From an uncultured Hungatella sp. (GTDB taxonomy: Bacteria; Bacillota; Clostridia; Lachnospirales; Lachnospiraceae): a DNA stretch of 64,000 bases. Every line of letters starts with the position of its first letter. Within the stretch, counting starts at the first letter, position 1. The notes under the pieces were generated by a model. That model saw nothing but the letters and a program-made list of their open reading frames with translations, did no database searches and had not been told where the DNA came from. The stretch is from NCBI GenBank assembly GCA_910585435.1, contig CAJUEJ010000022.1, forward strand, positions 1 through 64,000, in the 5' to 3' direction. Position numbers and translations under genes: made by a program. Shown here in pieces: positions 8,342 through 16,948 of this stretch.

Positions 8342-10150
8342 ATGAAGAGAAGACGGCGCAGTATGATGCAGAGGGTGATGGTAATCATCATCGGGACACT
8401 TCTTCTGAATTTTCTTGTAGGATGCTTTGCGCTATATCGGCTGATGCAGTCCAATACCAATTATATCTATCAGCTGTCAGAGGAGCTGATGAATGCTTCT
8501 GTCACAGAGATGGAACAGCAGCTTTACAATATTCAGGATATCCTTTATGATATTATTGTGTCAGATGAGATGCAGGAGGCAGGCAGCATGCTTCTTGCGG
8601 ATAAAGACCAGGGAACCCGCTCCACTATGGAGCGGGTTGTTGGCATGAATGCCATCATAGATCGGATCCAGAAGGGAATCAGCTCAAACCATTCCATCGT
8701 ATGTGCCCATTTCCTGGAGGATGCCGGGACGGTGCGGACCATTGCGGCCACCCGCTACTTTGAACTGTCAGAGGAGGCTGCCCGGGTGGTTTATGACAGG
8801 GCTGTGGCCGCCGGAGGGAAGACTGTTCTTTTAAACGGACTGGAAGCCGGGGCAGGGGAGAATCTTCTGGTTCTGGCAAAGGAGGTGCGGGAAAAGAAGG
8901 GGTTGTCTCTGAGACATATGGGGGTGGTTGTGCTGTTTGCGGATTTGGAGCAGATGGGTCAACTTCTCACCGATTCCCATGACGGGATCTTCGTCCTGCA
9001 AAGCGAAGACGGCAGGCTTCAGTTTGTTCTCAATGACAAGGAAGGGCTGCTTGAGACCTATGAGATACCGGATCTGCGGGGAAAAAGTTATACCTCCTGT
9101 GAAATCGGGGATCAGCGGTATTTTGCGGTCAGGCTGCACAAGACAGGCAGATGCTTTTCCTATATGGCCCTGGTAGCTTATGAGGAGTTGTTCGGCGGCA
9201 TTGAGAAAACCTTTGGCTTCTATGTGTGCATGTTTCTTTTGTGCAGCGCGGCAGTGATGTTCCTGGCTGTTCTCTTCACCGGGGGGGTGATGAAGGATAT
9301 CCGGCTGTTTATCCGTTATATCAGTAAGCAGCCCTCAAAAGACTCTCTGCAGCTTTCTTCCTGTATGGAGGAAACGATCCAGGACAAGGATGTGTATGCA
9401 TTGCAGACTGCTTTTAATGCCATGTCACAGCGTATCAACGATCTGATAAAGGACAACTATACGAAACAGCTTTTGATAAAAGAGACCCAGGTGCAGGCTT
9501 TGCAGGCCCAGATGAATCCCCATTTTCTGTATAATACGCTGAATTCCGTCTACTGGATGGCCCAGACTGCCGGTATGACGGCCGCCGCGGAAATGATTAA
9601 GAGCCTTGGGATTTTGCTGCGGGAAGCGGTTGGCAAGGAGGAGCTGGCAATCCCCATTGACAAGGAGCTGGATATTGTATGCCATTATTTTGTGATCCAG
9701 AAGCATCGGTATGAGGAGCGGCTGAACCTGGAGTTTGACGTTTCGGATATTTGCAGCGATTCCATTATCCCTAAATTCGCCATCCAGGCCCTGGCAGAAA
9801 ATGCCATTGCCTACGGGCTGGAGTGCATCCTGATTCCCTGTACCATAAGGATACGTATCTTTCCGGAGGGAGACGACTGTATCTGCCAGGTGCGCAACAA
9901 CGGGCCCCGGCCCCAGGAGAACCTGATGGAGCTGCTGCGGGAGAAAAAGCTGAAGACAAAAGGCAACGGCATCGGGATTTTAAATATTGAGCAGCGGGTA
10001 AAATATCTGTTTGGGGAGGAATACGGGCTGGAGCTTTTCAGGGATGGCGAAGAGACAGTGGCTCAGATCAGGATGAAACGTATTACCATAAAGGAATATG
10101 AAGAAGGTGGACAAAGTGGACAAAGACTACAGGATCATGATTGTGGATGA
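8342..10150 (+). CDS. YesM-type sensor histidine kinase
   Basis: A membrane sensor kinase of the YesM/LytS-like class that pairs with AraC-type regulators to control sugar uptake genes. The ATG at 8342 follows AGGAGG with 5-base spacing; the GTG at 8336 would lie inside the ribosome binding site. Seen in order: TM1 at about 10-33, an extracytoplasmic sensor region, TM2 at about 285-310, a HAMP-like linker, a His_kinase domain with QAQMNPHFLYNTLNSVYW (phospho-acceptor His), and an HATPase_c domain with N box LAENAIAYGLE and G box KGNGIGILN. The 3' end overlaps the response regulator by 53 bases, so the pair is cotranslated. Confidence 0.93.
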   Translation: MKRRRRSMMQRVMVIIIGTLLLNFLVGCFALYRLMQSNTNYIYQLSEELMNASVTEMEQQLYNIQDILYDIIVSDEMQEAGSMLLADKDQGTRSTMERVVGMNAIIDRIQKGISSNHSIVCAHFLEDAGTVRTIAATRYFELSEEAARVVYDRAVAAGGKTVLLNGLEAGAGENLLVLAKEVREKKGLSLRHMGVVVLFADLEQMGQLLTDSHDGIFVLQSEDGRLQFVLNDKEGLLETYEIPDLRGKSYTSCEIGDQRYFAVRLHKTGRCFSYMALVAYEELFGGIEKTFGFYVCMFLLCSAAVMFLAVLFTGGVMKDIRLFIRYISKQPSKDSLQLSSCMEETIQDKDVYALQTAFNAMSQRINDLIKDNYTKQLLIKETQVQALQAQMNPHFLYNTLNSVYWMAQTAGMTAAAEMIKSLGILLREAVGKEELAIPIDKELDIVCHYFVIQKHRYEERLNLEFDVSDICSDSIIPKFAIQALAENAIAYGLECILIPCTIRIRIFPEGDDCICQVRNNGPRPQENLMELLREKKLKTKGNGIGILNIEQRVKYLFGEEYGLELFRDGEETVAQIRMKRITIKEYEEGGQSGQRLQDHDCG

Positions 10151-10928
10151 TGAGCGGATTGTGCGGGACGCCATTGCCAGCCCCGGGATCTGGAAGGAAT
10201 ACCCGGTATCTGTGGTGAAAGCAGCCTCCAATGCCATCGAGGCGCTGGAATATATGGAAGAGCATGAGGTGGATTTGGTTCTGACAGATATCAAGATGCC
10301 TGTGATGGACGGAATCCAGCTGATCAGACGGGTGAAAACACGCAGACCGGAGACAGAATTTATTATCCTAAGCGGCTATGCGGAATTTTCCTACGCCCAG
10401 GAGGCGCTGCGCTATGGGGCCAGGGACTATCTTTTAAAGCCTCTGGATGAAGAAACCCTGGTAAGCATCGTTTTAAAATGTGCCCAGGAAAAGAAAAACA
10501 AGACCTTTATGGATAAGATTCACCGCACCCCTGCATTTGCCGGAAACGGGCCCGGGGAGGTGTCGAAAAACTGCTATTCCCAGACCATCGTTAAGATTAT
10601 GGATGTGGTGGACGCGGAAATTGCCAACCAGGAGCTGTCCCTCAAGTGGATCTCAGCCAACAGGCTGTTTTTAAATGAGAACTATTTAAGCAAGCTGTTC
10701 CAGAAAGAGGTGAAGCAGAAGTTTACCCTGTATCTTTTAGAACGCAGGATGTTCCTGGCTATGCGGATCCTTGCAGGTGATCCCGATGCTCTGGTTCAGA
10801 ACGTAGCCCAGGAAACAGGCTTCGGGGATAATCCCCAGTATTTCAGCATCACCTTTAAAAAGTACACCGGTTACACCCCGACAGAATATAAAAAGTATAT
10901 ACGAGGAGGAACGCCTGTGAAACGCTAG
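10098..10928 (+). CDS. Response regulator, REC-AraC (YesN type)
   Basis: A 276-residue two-component regulator. The receiver domain (about 11-125) has the acidic pair in IMIVDDER, the phospho-acceptor Asp64 in LTDIKMPVMDG and the Lys in DYLLKPLDE. The C-terminal AraC-type double helix-turn-helix covers about 185-272 (WISANRLFLNENYLSKLF; FGDNPQYFSITFKKYTGYTP). It has a shorter linker than most YesN proteins. It probably activates the transporter genes upstream in response to the kinase encoded just before. The start is uncertain by a few codons because the gene overlaps the kinase gene. Confidence 0.92.
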   Translation: MKKVDKVDKDYRIMIVDDERIVRDAIASPGIWKEYPVSVVKAASNAIEALEYMEEHEVDLVLTDIKMPVMDGIQLIRRVKTRRPETEFIILSGYAEFSYAQEALRYGARDYLLKPLDEETLVSIVLKCAQEKKNKTFMDKIHRTPAFAGNGPGEVSKNCYSQTIVKIMDVVDAEIANQELSLKWISANRLFLNENYLSKLFQKEVKQKFTLYLLERRMFLAMRILAGDPDALVQNVAQETGFGDNPQYFSITFKKYTGYTPTEYKKYIRGGTPVKR

Positions 10929-10938
10929 TTTCACAACT

Positions 10939-10990
10939 GGAATGCGTTCTGACGACATGGCAGGTGACGCGAAGCGTCGCGTGCCGATTC
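10939..10990 (+). repeat. 52-bp dispersed repeat, copy 2
   Basis: This aligns base for base with 5000-5051. The middle contains a perfect small hairpin (GACGC-GAA-GCGTC). Its frame is open into the hydrolase gene (MRSDDMAGDAKRRVPI...), but the real start of that gene is downstream. It sits 10 bases after the regulator stop codon. Confidence 0.65.
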
Positions 10991-11016
10991 AGAAGAAGAA
11001 GGAGGAAATTAATATT

Positions 11017-11829
11017 ATGGATATTATAGATTTTCACACCCACCCCTATCTGACCCAGGAGGAAAATGCCTGTATGTACCGGGAGGGATTTTCCCTGGAA
11101 CCGGAGGAGGCAAAGGAGGATCTGCTACAGGCAGGCATAGGGCGCATATGTGGGTCTGTCATCCGGCCCCGCAATAAATTTGACAGGAGGCTGGGGTTTT
11201 CTCAGATTCAGAAATTAAATGACTCGGCATTGAGGCTGAAGGAGCGTCTCGGCAGCTTTTACATACCAGGGTTTCACATACACCCTGCATTTGTAAAGGA
11301 GTCCCTGGAAACCATAGAATGGATGCACCAGAACGGATACCGGCTCATCGGGGAGCTGGTGCCCTACATGCACGGGTGGCAGGAGTATGGAATGGGGTAC
11401 GGATGCAGGGAGCTTTCGGAGATCCTTAAGCTGGCAGGGGAATATCATATGACAGTCAGCTATCACACCATGTCAGAGCAGCAGGATCAGATGGAGGCTA
11501 TGATCGCAGCCAATCCCAAAGTAACCTTTGTGGCAGCCCACCCGGGAGAGCGGGAGGGGTACCTGCTTCACCTGGAAAGAATGAAAAAATATGAAAATGC
11601 GTATCTGGATCTGTCGGGAACCGGCATGTTCCGTTACGGAATGCTGCGGTTCGGAATCCGCCAGGCAGGCGCCGGGCGCCTGCTGTTCGGCACGGATTAT
11701 CCCATTACCAATCCCGGCATGTACGTGGAGGCGGTACGCTTCGAACATATCCGGGAGGAGGAGCGGCAGCTTATCTTCCACAAAAATGCAGAGCGGATAT
11801 TAGGACTTGGGCCGTCAGCCGTCAACTAA
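11017..11829 (+). CDS. Amidohydrolase-2 family metal-dependent hydrolase
   Basis: A 270-residue TIM-barrel hydrolase. The start at 11017 follows GGAGG at 11001; the upstream frame belongs to the 52-bp repeat. The metal-binding HxH motif appears at the very N-terminus (MDIIDFHTHPYL). Further likely ligands are His in VSYHTMS and VAAHPGER, and the catalytic Asp in LLFGTDYPITNPG. The end has the NAERILGL helix common in this family. Substrate unknown; relatives include decarboxylases, lactonases and uronate-related hydrolases. It follows the ABC/two-component block and may be cotranscribed. Its 3' end overlaps the convergent DeoR gene by 15 bases. Confidence 0.85.
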   Translation: MDIIDFHTHPYLTQEENACMYREGFSLEPEEAKEDLLQAGIGRICGSVIRPRNKFDRRLGFSQIQKLNDSALRLKERLGSFYIPGFHIHPAFVKESLETIEWMHQNGYRLIGELVPYMHGWQEYGMGYGCRELSEILKLAGEYHMTVSYHTMSEQQDQMEAMIAANPKVTFVAAHPGEREGYLLHLERMKKYENAYLDLSGTGMFRYGMLRFGIRQAGAGRLLFGTDYPITNPGMYVEAVRFEHIREEERQLIFHKNAERILGLGPSAVN

Positions 11830-12585
11830 AACAATCTTTTCCCGGTAAGGATCCCACAGGGAGGAGGACAGATCGCAGCCTGCATTGGTAATCAGCTTAT
11901 GAGGCATGGAGAGATCACACACAGGGCAGAGGGCATTCTGGTTGAACTTGGTGCGGTCGGCGAGAAAATAGATGTGTTCCGCCTGTTCCATCATGGCCTG
12001 TTTGATCTCTGCCTCATCCTCCACCAAATCGGAAATCCCCCAGGACGTATCCACACATTTGGAGGAAAAGAACATTTTATTGCAGTGCAGCTGCTTTAAG
12101 CCGTTTTTAGCCAGAAGGCCGGTCAGGGAAGAGGCGCTGCTCTGGCGCAGGCGGCCGCCGATGCAGTACAGGGTGCAGGAAAGATTGTCCTTGATATTTA
12201 TGGCAGTCAGAAGCCCGTTGGTGATAATGGTAAGATCGTGAAAGTCCCCGAGAAAGGGGATCATCTCCATAGCCGTGCTGCTGGCGTCCAGGACAATGGT
12301 GTCGCCGTTTTCAACCAGGGAGGAGGCATACCTTCCGATGGCCTGCTTCAGAACCTGGTTGCTGTTCTGGCGGATAGACAGAGGGCTTTCCTGGGAGGGC
12401 ATATCAAGCAGCATGGCGCCTCCGTGGATGCGGCGCAAAAGACGGAGCTTTTCCATGGCCTCCAGCTCCCGGCGGATGGTGGATTCGCTGTAATACAGCT
12501 GTGTCTTTAACTCTTTGATTGTCAACAGTGGTTTTTTCTGAAATAATTGCAGGATTTCTCCCCGGCGTTCTTCTCGAATCGACAT
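11815..12585 (-). CDS. DeoR/GlpR-family transcriptional repressor
   Basis: A 256-residue regulator. The N-terminal DeoR winged helix (about 1-58; REERRGEILQLFQKKPLLTI and SESTIRRELEAMEKLRLLRRIHGGA) binds DNA. The C-terminal DeoRC sensor domain (about 75-235), related to sugar-phosphate isomerases, includes TIVLDASSTAMEM and TIITNGLLTAI and normally binds a phosphorylated sugar or polyol. It is transcribed away from the 12901-19851 operon, which suggests that it controls that operon and that the inducer is a sugar or glycerol phosphate. CCTCC complementary to a ribosome binding site precedes the start. Confidence 0.93.
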   Translation of the reverse strand: MSIREERRGEILQLFQKKPLLTIKELKTQLYYSESTIRRELEAMEKLRLLRRIHGGAMLLDMPSQESPLSIRQNSNQVLKQAIGRYASSLVENGDTIVLDASSTAMEMIPFLGDFHDLTIITNGLLTAINIKDNLSCTLYCIGGRLRQSSASSLTGLLAKNGLKQLHCNKMFFSSKCVDTSWGISDLVEDEAEIKQAMMEQAEHIYFLADRTKFNQNALCPVCDLSMPHKLITNAGCDLSSSLWDPYREKIVLVDG

Positions 12586-12631
12586 AGTAACCTCCTGTTA
12601 ATCTTATATTTCTCCATTTTTCACTTCTTTT

Positions 12632-12660
12632 ACTTTACCATAAATAAAAAAATGTGACAA
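12632..12660 (-). promoter_or_regulatory. Promoter of the DeoR-type repressor gene
   Basis: On the minus strand TTGTCA (12655-12660) and TAAAGT (12632-12637) are separated by 17 bases, about 47 bases upstream of the start at 12585. The 315-base region 12586-12900 otherwise holds only this promoter, the divergent promoter at 12717-12745 and AT-rich leader sequence. I could not pick out a certain DeoR operator. Confidence 0.5.
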
Positions 12661-12716
12661 GAAAACATCAAAAAATGAAAGGTAAAATGATATGTTTGCA
12701 ATTATTCCTCCACGCA

Positions 12717-12745
12717 TTGACAGGAGTATGAAAATAAAATAGAAT
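12717..12745 (+). promoter_or_regulatory. Promoter of the dehydrogenase/ABC/phosphodiesterase operon
   Basis: TTGACA at 12717-12722 (consensus) and TAGAAT at 12740-12745 are separated by 17 bases. The leader is about 150 bases long. It drives 12901-19851 and lies divergent to the repressor promoter. Confidence 0.7.
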
Positions 12746-12900
12746 TATTGCATAAAATTTCTTTCTGAAATCTGAATAAATAGTCATAAAGCACAAAATA
12801 AAAGGCGGATGAAAGAAATATATGAAAGAAAACAGTAATACTGCATCGAAGAAACATAAAAATGATGGAAATCATTCATCAGAAAGAAGGAGTTTGTCAA

Positions 12901-13938
12901 ATGAGTATTATCACGATTATCGGCGCAGGCATGATGGGCAGCGCCATGGTCTTTCCTGCATCAGACAACGGGCATGAGGTACGCCTGGTGGGAACGCCTC
13001 TTGACCGCTCCCACATAGAGGCGGCAAGGGAAGGCGGAGTACATCCCACACTGAAACGAAAGCTGCCTGACAAGGTAAAGCTATATCAGGCGGAGGAGAT
13101 GGAGGAGGCTTTAGAAGGCGCCGGGCTTTTGATCGGCGGGGTCAGCAGCTTCGGCGTGGAATGGTTTGGGGCAGAGGTGATGCCCAGGGTGCCGGAAGGC
13201 CTTCCGGTTCTGATGGTTACGAAAGGGCTTATAAAGGAAGAGGACGGCAGCCTTGCCTCCATTCCGGATACCCTTGCCAGGCAGGCAGGCCATCCTGTAT
13301 CAGTCAACGCAGTAGGAGGCCCTGTGATCAGCTTTGAGCTGGCTGACCGGAAACAGACCCTCATCGGTTTTTGCGGCAGGGACAAACAGGTGTTAAGAGA
13401 GATAAAGGCGCTTCTTGAAACCTCCTACTATCATATCAGCCTTACAACCGATGTGACAGGGTTTGAGTGTGCGGTTGCCATGAAAAATGCCTACGCGCTT
13501 GGCGTAGCTCTGGCCATCGGTATGAATGAGGCGGAGAACGGGGAAAACAGCCCGGAAAAGTACAACCCTCAGGCAGCGCTTTTTGAGGAGAGTACCCGGG
13601 AGTGCCAGAAGCTAATCCGCATGCTGGGCGGGAAGGAGGAAAGCATCGTATTCTTTGCAGGGGATCTGTACGTCACTGTATTCGGCGGGCGTACCAGGCA
13701 GATCGGGATTCTGCTGGGGCGGGGACTTCCCTTTGAGGAGGCGAAAGAGCTGTTAAAAGGTGTGACACTGGAATCGGTGGCCATTGCCGGACGGGTGTCG
13801 GAAGCCCTTTTATCAGGCCAAAAGAAAGAGTATATGTCTCCGGAGGAATTTCCTCTTCTGATGCATATCTATGAGATGATTGCCAGGGGGGCGACCGTTT
13901 CCATACCGTGGCAGTTATTTGAAGCTGAGACCATGTAA
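12901..13938 (+). CDS. NAD(P)-dependent glycerol-3-phosphate dehydrogenase-like protein
   Basis: A 345-residue cytoplasmic oxidoreductase. The start at 12901 follows AGAAGGAG; an upstream in-frame ATG at 12862 lacks such a site. The N-terminus ITIIGAGMMGSAM is a Rossmann dinucleotide-binding motif. The layout (NAD domain to about 160, helical C-terminal domain containing AVAMKNAYALGVALAIGMNE) is that of GpsA-type glycerol-3-phosphate dehydrogenases, including the Lys of the AxKN motif. Divergence from housekeeping GpsA and its place at the head of a transporter operon suggest a catabolic role on an imported phospho-polyol. Another 2-hydroxy-acid or polyol-phosphate substrate is possible. Confidence 0.85.
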   Translation: MSIITIIGAGMMGSAMVFPASDNGHEVRLVGTPLDRSHIEAAREGGVHPTLKRKLPDKVKLYQAEEMEEALEGAGLLIGGVSSFGVEWFGAEVMPRVPEGLPVLMVTKGLIKEEDGSLASIPDTLARQAGHPVSVNAVGGPVISFELADRKQTLIGFCGRDKQVLREIKALLETSYYHISLTTDVTGFECAVAMKNAYALGVALAIGMNEAENGENSPEKYNPQAALFEESTRECQKLIRMLGGKEESIVFFAGDLYVTVFGGRTRQIGILLGRGLPFEEAKELLKGVTLESVAIAGRVSEALLSGQKKEYMSPEEFPLLMHIYEMIARGATVSIPWQLFEAETM

Positions 13939-14004
13939 CATATGAGGAACGTGCGTATCGGAAATATGCGCAGGCACAAAATACTTAGGCAGAGGGTATA
14001 GAGA

Positions 14005-15078
14005 ATGGGAGAAATTCAGTTTAAAAACATTTGCAAGAAATTTGGCGACGTGAAAGTCATTGAAGATTTGAATCTGACCATTAAAGACGGTGAGTTTACA
14101 GTACTAGTAGGGGCTTCCGGCTGCGGCAAAACCACCCTTTTGAGAATGATCGCAGGGATCGGGCCGGCTACCTCGGGGGAGCTTTTTCTGGACGGGCAGG
14201 AGGTCAGTGACGTCCCTCCCGGCAAGCGGGATATCGCCATGGTATTTCAGAATTATGCCATTTATCCCACTATGTCTGTCAAAAAAAATATTGAATTCGG
14301 CCTGATTAACAACAAGGTTCCCAAGGAGGAGCGGGAAAGGCGCATCGCAGAGGTAGCCGATGCCGTAGGGCTGACTCCCTATCTGGGAAGAAAGCCAAGC
14401 GAGCTGTCCGGCGGCCAGAGACAGCGGGTGGCACTGGCGCGGGCCATGGTGAAGGAGCCTAAGGTTTTCCTTCTGGACGAGCCTTTGTCCAACCTGGATG
14501 CAAAGCTGCGTGTCACCATGAGAAGCGAGCTTATAGAGCTGCATCACCGCCTTGGGACTACATTCGTCTATGTGACCCATGATCAGACCGAGGCCATGAG
14601 CATGGCGGATACCATCGTGTTGATGAAGGATGGTCGTATTCTCCAGGTGGCGTCCCCGGTCCGGATGTACAGCGACCCCGGCCAGGTCTATGTGGCCCAG
14701 TTTATCGGCACGCCGCCCATGAATATTCTGCCTGTGGAGGACAGGTACTTGGGCTACAGGCCGGAGAAAGTAAAGTTTGGGGAAATGAAAGGGACTTACT
14801 GCCGGAAGGGAAGGGTCCTTACCCGGGAAATGCTGGGTTCCGAGACCCTGTATAAGATAGAGCTTCATGCGGAGAATGCACCGGAAAAACAGGGCACTAT
14901 CATGGTAAAAACCGAGGACTACGCCCACTCCATAGGGGAAGAGCTGTGGATCCGGGTGGAGGAGGATGAGCTGTATTTCTTCGGAAAGGATGAGATGCGG
15001 ATAAAGCCGGGTGACGGGAGCATGGAGGCAGAGGAAATACTGGAAAGGCTCCGGGACTATGCCGGGCTGCATTTTTAG
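14005..15078 (+). CDS. Sugar ABC transporter ATP-binding protein (UgpC/MsmX type)
   Basis: A 357-residue ATPase. Walker A VGASGCGKTT lies at 35-44, the signature LSGGQRQRVALARAM near 135, Walker B VFLLDEPLSNLDAKLR, and the switch His in YVTHDQTEAMSM. A C-terminal OB/TOBE-like regulatory domain follows from about 235, slightly short for the family. It energizes the permeases encoded next. It is the only CUT1 ATPase gene in this window, so it may also serve the two other transporters (5069-8277 and 27073-30219) that lack one. Confidence 0.95.
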   Translation: MGEIQFKNICKKFGDVKVIEDLNLTIKDGEFTVLVGASGCGKTTLLRMIAGIGPATSGELFLDGQEVSDVPPGKRDIAMVFQNYAIYPTMSVKKNIEFGLINNKVPKEERERRIAEVADAVGLTPYLGRKPSELSGGQRQRVALARAMVKEPKVFLLDEPLSNLDAKLRVTMRSELIELHHRLGTTFVYVTHDQTEAMSMADTIVLMKDGRILQVASPVRMYSDPGQVYVAQFIGTPPMNILPVEDRYLGYRPEKVKFGEMKGTYCRKGRVLTREMLGSETLYKIELHAENAPEKQGTIMVKTEDYAHSIGEELWIRVEEDELYFFGKDEMRIKPGDGSMEAEEILERLRDYAGLHF

Positions 15079-15122
15079 AGTTTCCTGTAGCTGCCCAGAT
15101 ACATCGAAGGAGGTTGGTACAC

Positions 15123-16004
15123 ATGAAGAAAAAGGCTACAATACGTAAGGCGGCTCCCTATATTATGGTTATGCCGGCGGTTATTTTCCTGATTATATTT
15201 ACATTTATTCCCATTCTGTATCTGTTTGTACTCAGCTTTTTTAAGTACAACCTGATAAGCGATATGCAGTTTATAGGAATGGATAATTACAAGAATCTGT
15301 TTTTTGTGGAAGCAGGTTTCTGGGTGGCGGCCAGGAATACGGTTATCTATACGGTCAGCCTGGTTATCTTTCTCACCTTGTTCTCCCTGCTGCTGGCAGT
15401 GGCGCTGGAGAAATCAAGCCTTTTAAATGCATTTGCCCAGAGGCTTATGTTTTTGCCCCACCTTTGCGCCACCCTGACTGTTGCCATGATATTTCAGTGG
15501 CTGATGAATGAGGAGGGAATGTTCAACGCGGTTTTAGGCCTGTTTAAGCTTCCGGGCCTTCGGTGGCTCAACAGCTCGGATACCGCCCTGTTCTCCATCA
15601 TCATCATCGCCTGCTGGAAGGATATCGGCTACTACACCATCATTATGCTGTCTTCCCTGAAGGCGATCCCTGCGGAGATCAATGAGGCGGCCCAGCTTGA
15701 CAATGCAGGCTTTCTGCGGCGGTTTTTCAGAATCACCCTGCCTATGGTTTCGCCCCAGCTGTTTTTCCTTCTGATTACCATTACCATGGGAGCGTTCAAG
15801 GTATTTGACATGGTGCGCATCCTGACAGAAGGGGGGCCAGGCAACTCCACAGACAGTATCGTGTACTGGATCTACAAAAAAGCATTCACAGGCACCCTGA
15901 ACTTAGGGCTTGCGTCAGCGGCCTCCGTCGTATTGATGGGCGTCATGATGCTTATGACTGTCATCTATTTCAACACCATTAACAAAAAGGTTCACTATCA
16001 GTAA
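15123..16004 (+). CDS. Sugar/glycerol-phosphate ABC permease (UgpA type)
   Basis: A 293-residue permease. The ATG at 15123 follows AAGGAGG at about 15107-15113; an in-frame TTG at 15114 falls in the ribosome binding site. It has six hydrophobic segments, the first at YIMVMPAVIFLIIFTFIPIL, and an EAA loop EINEAAQLDNAGFLRRFFRIT. It lies 44 bases after the ATPase gene and 11 bases before the partner permease, forming one operon. Confidence 0.93.
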   Translation: MKKKATIRKAAPYIMVMPAVIFLIIFTFIPILYLFVLSFFKYNLISDMQFIGMDNYKNLFFVEAGFWVAARNTVIYTVSLVIFLTLFSLLLAVALEKSSLLNAFAQRLMFLPHLCATLTVAMIFQWLMNEEGMFNAVLGLFKLPGLRWLNSSDTALFSIIIIACWKDIGYYTIIMLSSLKAIPAEINEAAQLDNAGFLRRFFRITLPMVSPQLFFLLITITMGAFKVFDMVRILTEGGPGNSTDSIVYWIYKKAFTGTLNLGLASAASVVLMGVMMLMTVIYFNTINKKVHYQ

Positions 16005-16015
16005 AGGGGGATATC

Positions 16016-16897
16016 ATGGAGAAGCAATCACTCTCTAAATACCACAGTTTTTCCTACGGCGCCAGGCGGGGCGCAGGAAGGCTTTTATCTGTCCTGGGGA
16101 GGCTTTTTCTTTGCCTGATCTTCGGCTTTCCCTTTTATTGGATGGTTATCACATCTTTAAAAACCAAGGCAGAGTCCATCCAGTGGCCGCCTACCATGTG
16201 GCCCCGTATTCTTTCTTTAGACGGATATAAGACAGTGATGACAGCCATGGATCTGACAAAATATTTTAAAAATTCCCTGTTCATCATCTTCTGGGTTATT
16301 GTGATCCAGCTGCTTGTCATGATTCCGGCTGCCTATGCATTTGCCAAATATGAGTTTAGAGGCAAAAAGATAATGTTTGCCCTGGTTATGATGGCATACA
16401 TGACGCCTACAGTGGTGACATTTATCCCTGTCTACATTATGTTTGCCAAGATACAGCCCTTTGGAATCAATCTGCTGAACACCTTGTGGCCTCAGATCCT
16501 GCCCTTTGGCGCCAATGCCTTCGGGATATTCCTTCTGCGCCAGTCCTTTATGCAGATTCCGGAGGAGGTCATCGAATCAGCCAGAATGGACAATGCGGGA
16601 GAGATAAGCATTATGGCCCACATCATGGTGCCTATGTCAAAGGCTACTATCGTCACCGTGCTTCTTTTCAGCTTTATCAACCACTGGAACGCGTATTTCT
16701 GGCCTCTGGTAATGTGCCGGACAGACGAGGTCAAGCCTTTGATTCTGGCGGTGGCTGACATTAAAAATGTGGAGGAGGGCATCGTCTGGCCTACCATGAT
16801 GGCAGGCAACACCCTGGTTATGCTGCCTATTATCATTCTCTTTGTCTTTGCCAGCCAAAAGATTATCGCATCCATGGCATACAGGGGCGTGAAATAA
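16016..16897 (+). CDS. Sugar/glycerol-phosphate ABC permease (UgpE type)
   Basis: A 293-residue partner permease with about six membrane segments and the EAA loop EEVIESARMDNAGEISIMAHI. GGGGGA precedes the ATG. It ends with the family-typical tail IIASMAYRGVK. The binding-protein gene follows after a short spacer. Confidence 0.93.
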   Translation: MEKQSLSKYHSFSYGARRGAGRLLSVLGRLFLCLIFGFPFYWMVITSLKTKAESIQWPPTMWPRILSLDGYKTVMTAMDLTKYFKNSLFIIFWVIVIQLLVMIPAAYAFAKYEFRGKKIMFALVMMAYMTPTVVTFIPVYIMFAKIQPFGINLLNTLWPQILPFGANAFGIFLLRQSFMQIPEEVIESARMDNAGEISIMAHIMVPMSKATIVTVLLFSFINHWNAYFWPLVMCRTDEVKPLILAVADIKNVEEGIVWPTMMAGNTLVMLPIIILFVFASQKIIASMAYRGVK

Positions 16898-16948
16898 ATG
16901 AAACATTTTATTATAAAGAAGGGATCACAGATCAAGAAAGGAGTTTTT

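Noticed and set aside
10942..11016. N-terminal extension of the amidohydrolase
   Set aside because: Same repeat-derived frame; the start at 11017 has GGAGG, and the metal motif DFHTH then lies at the N-terminus as in the family.
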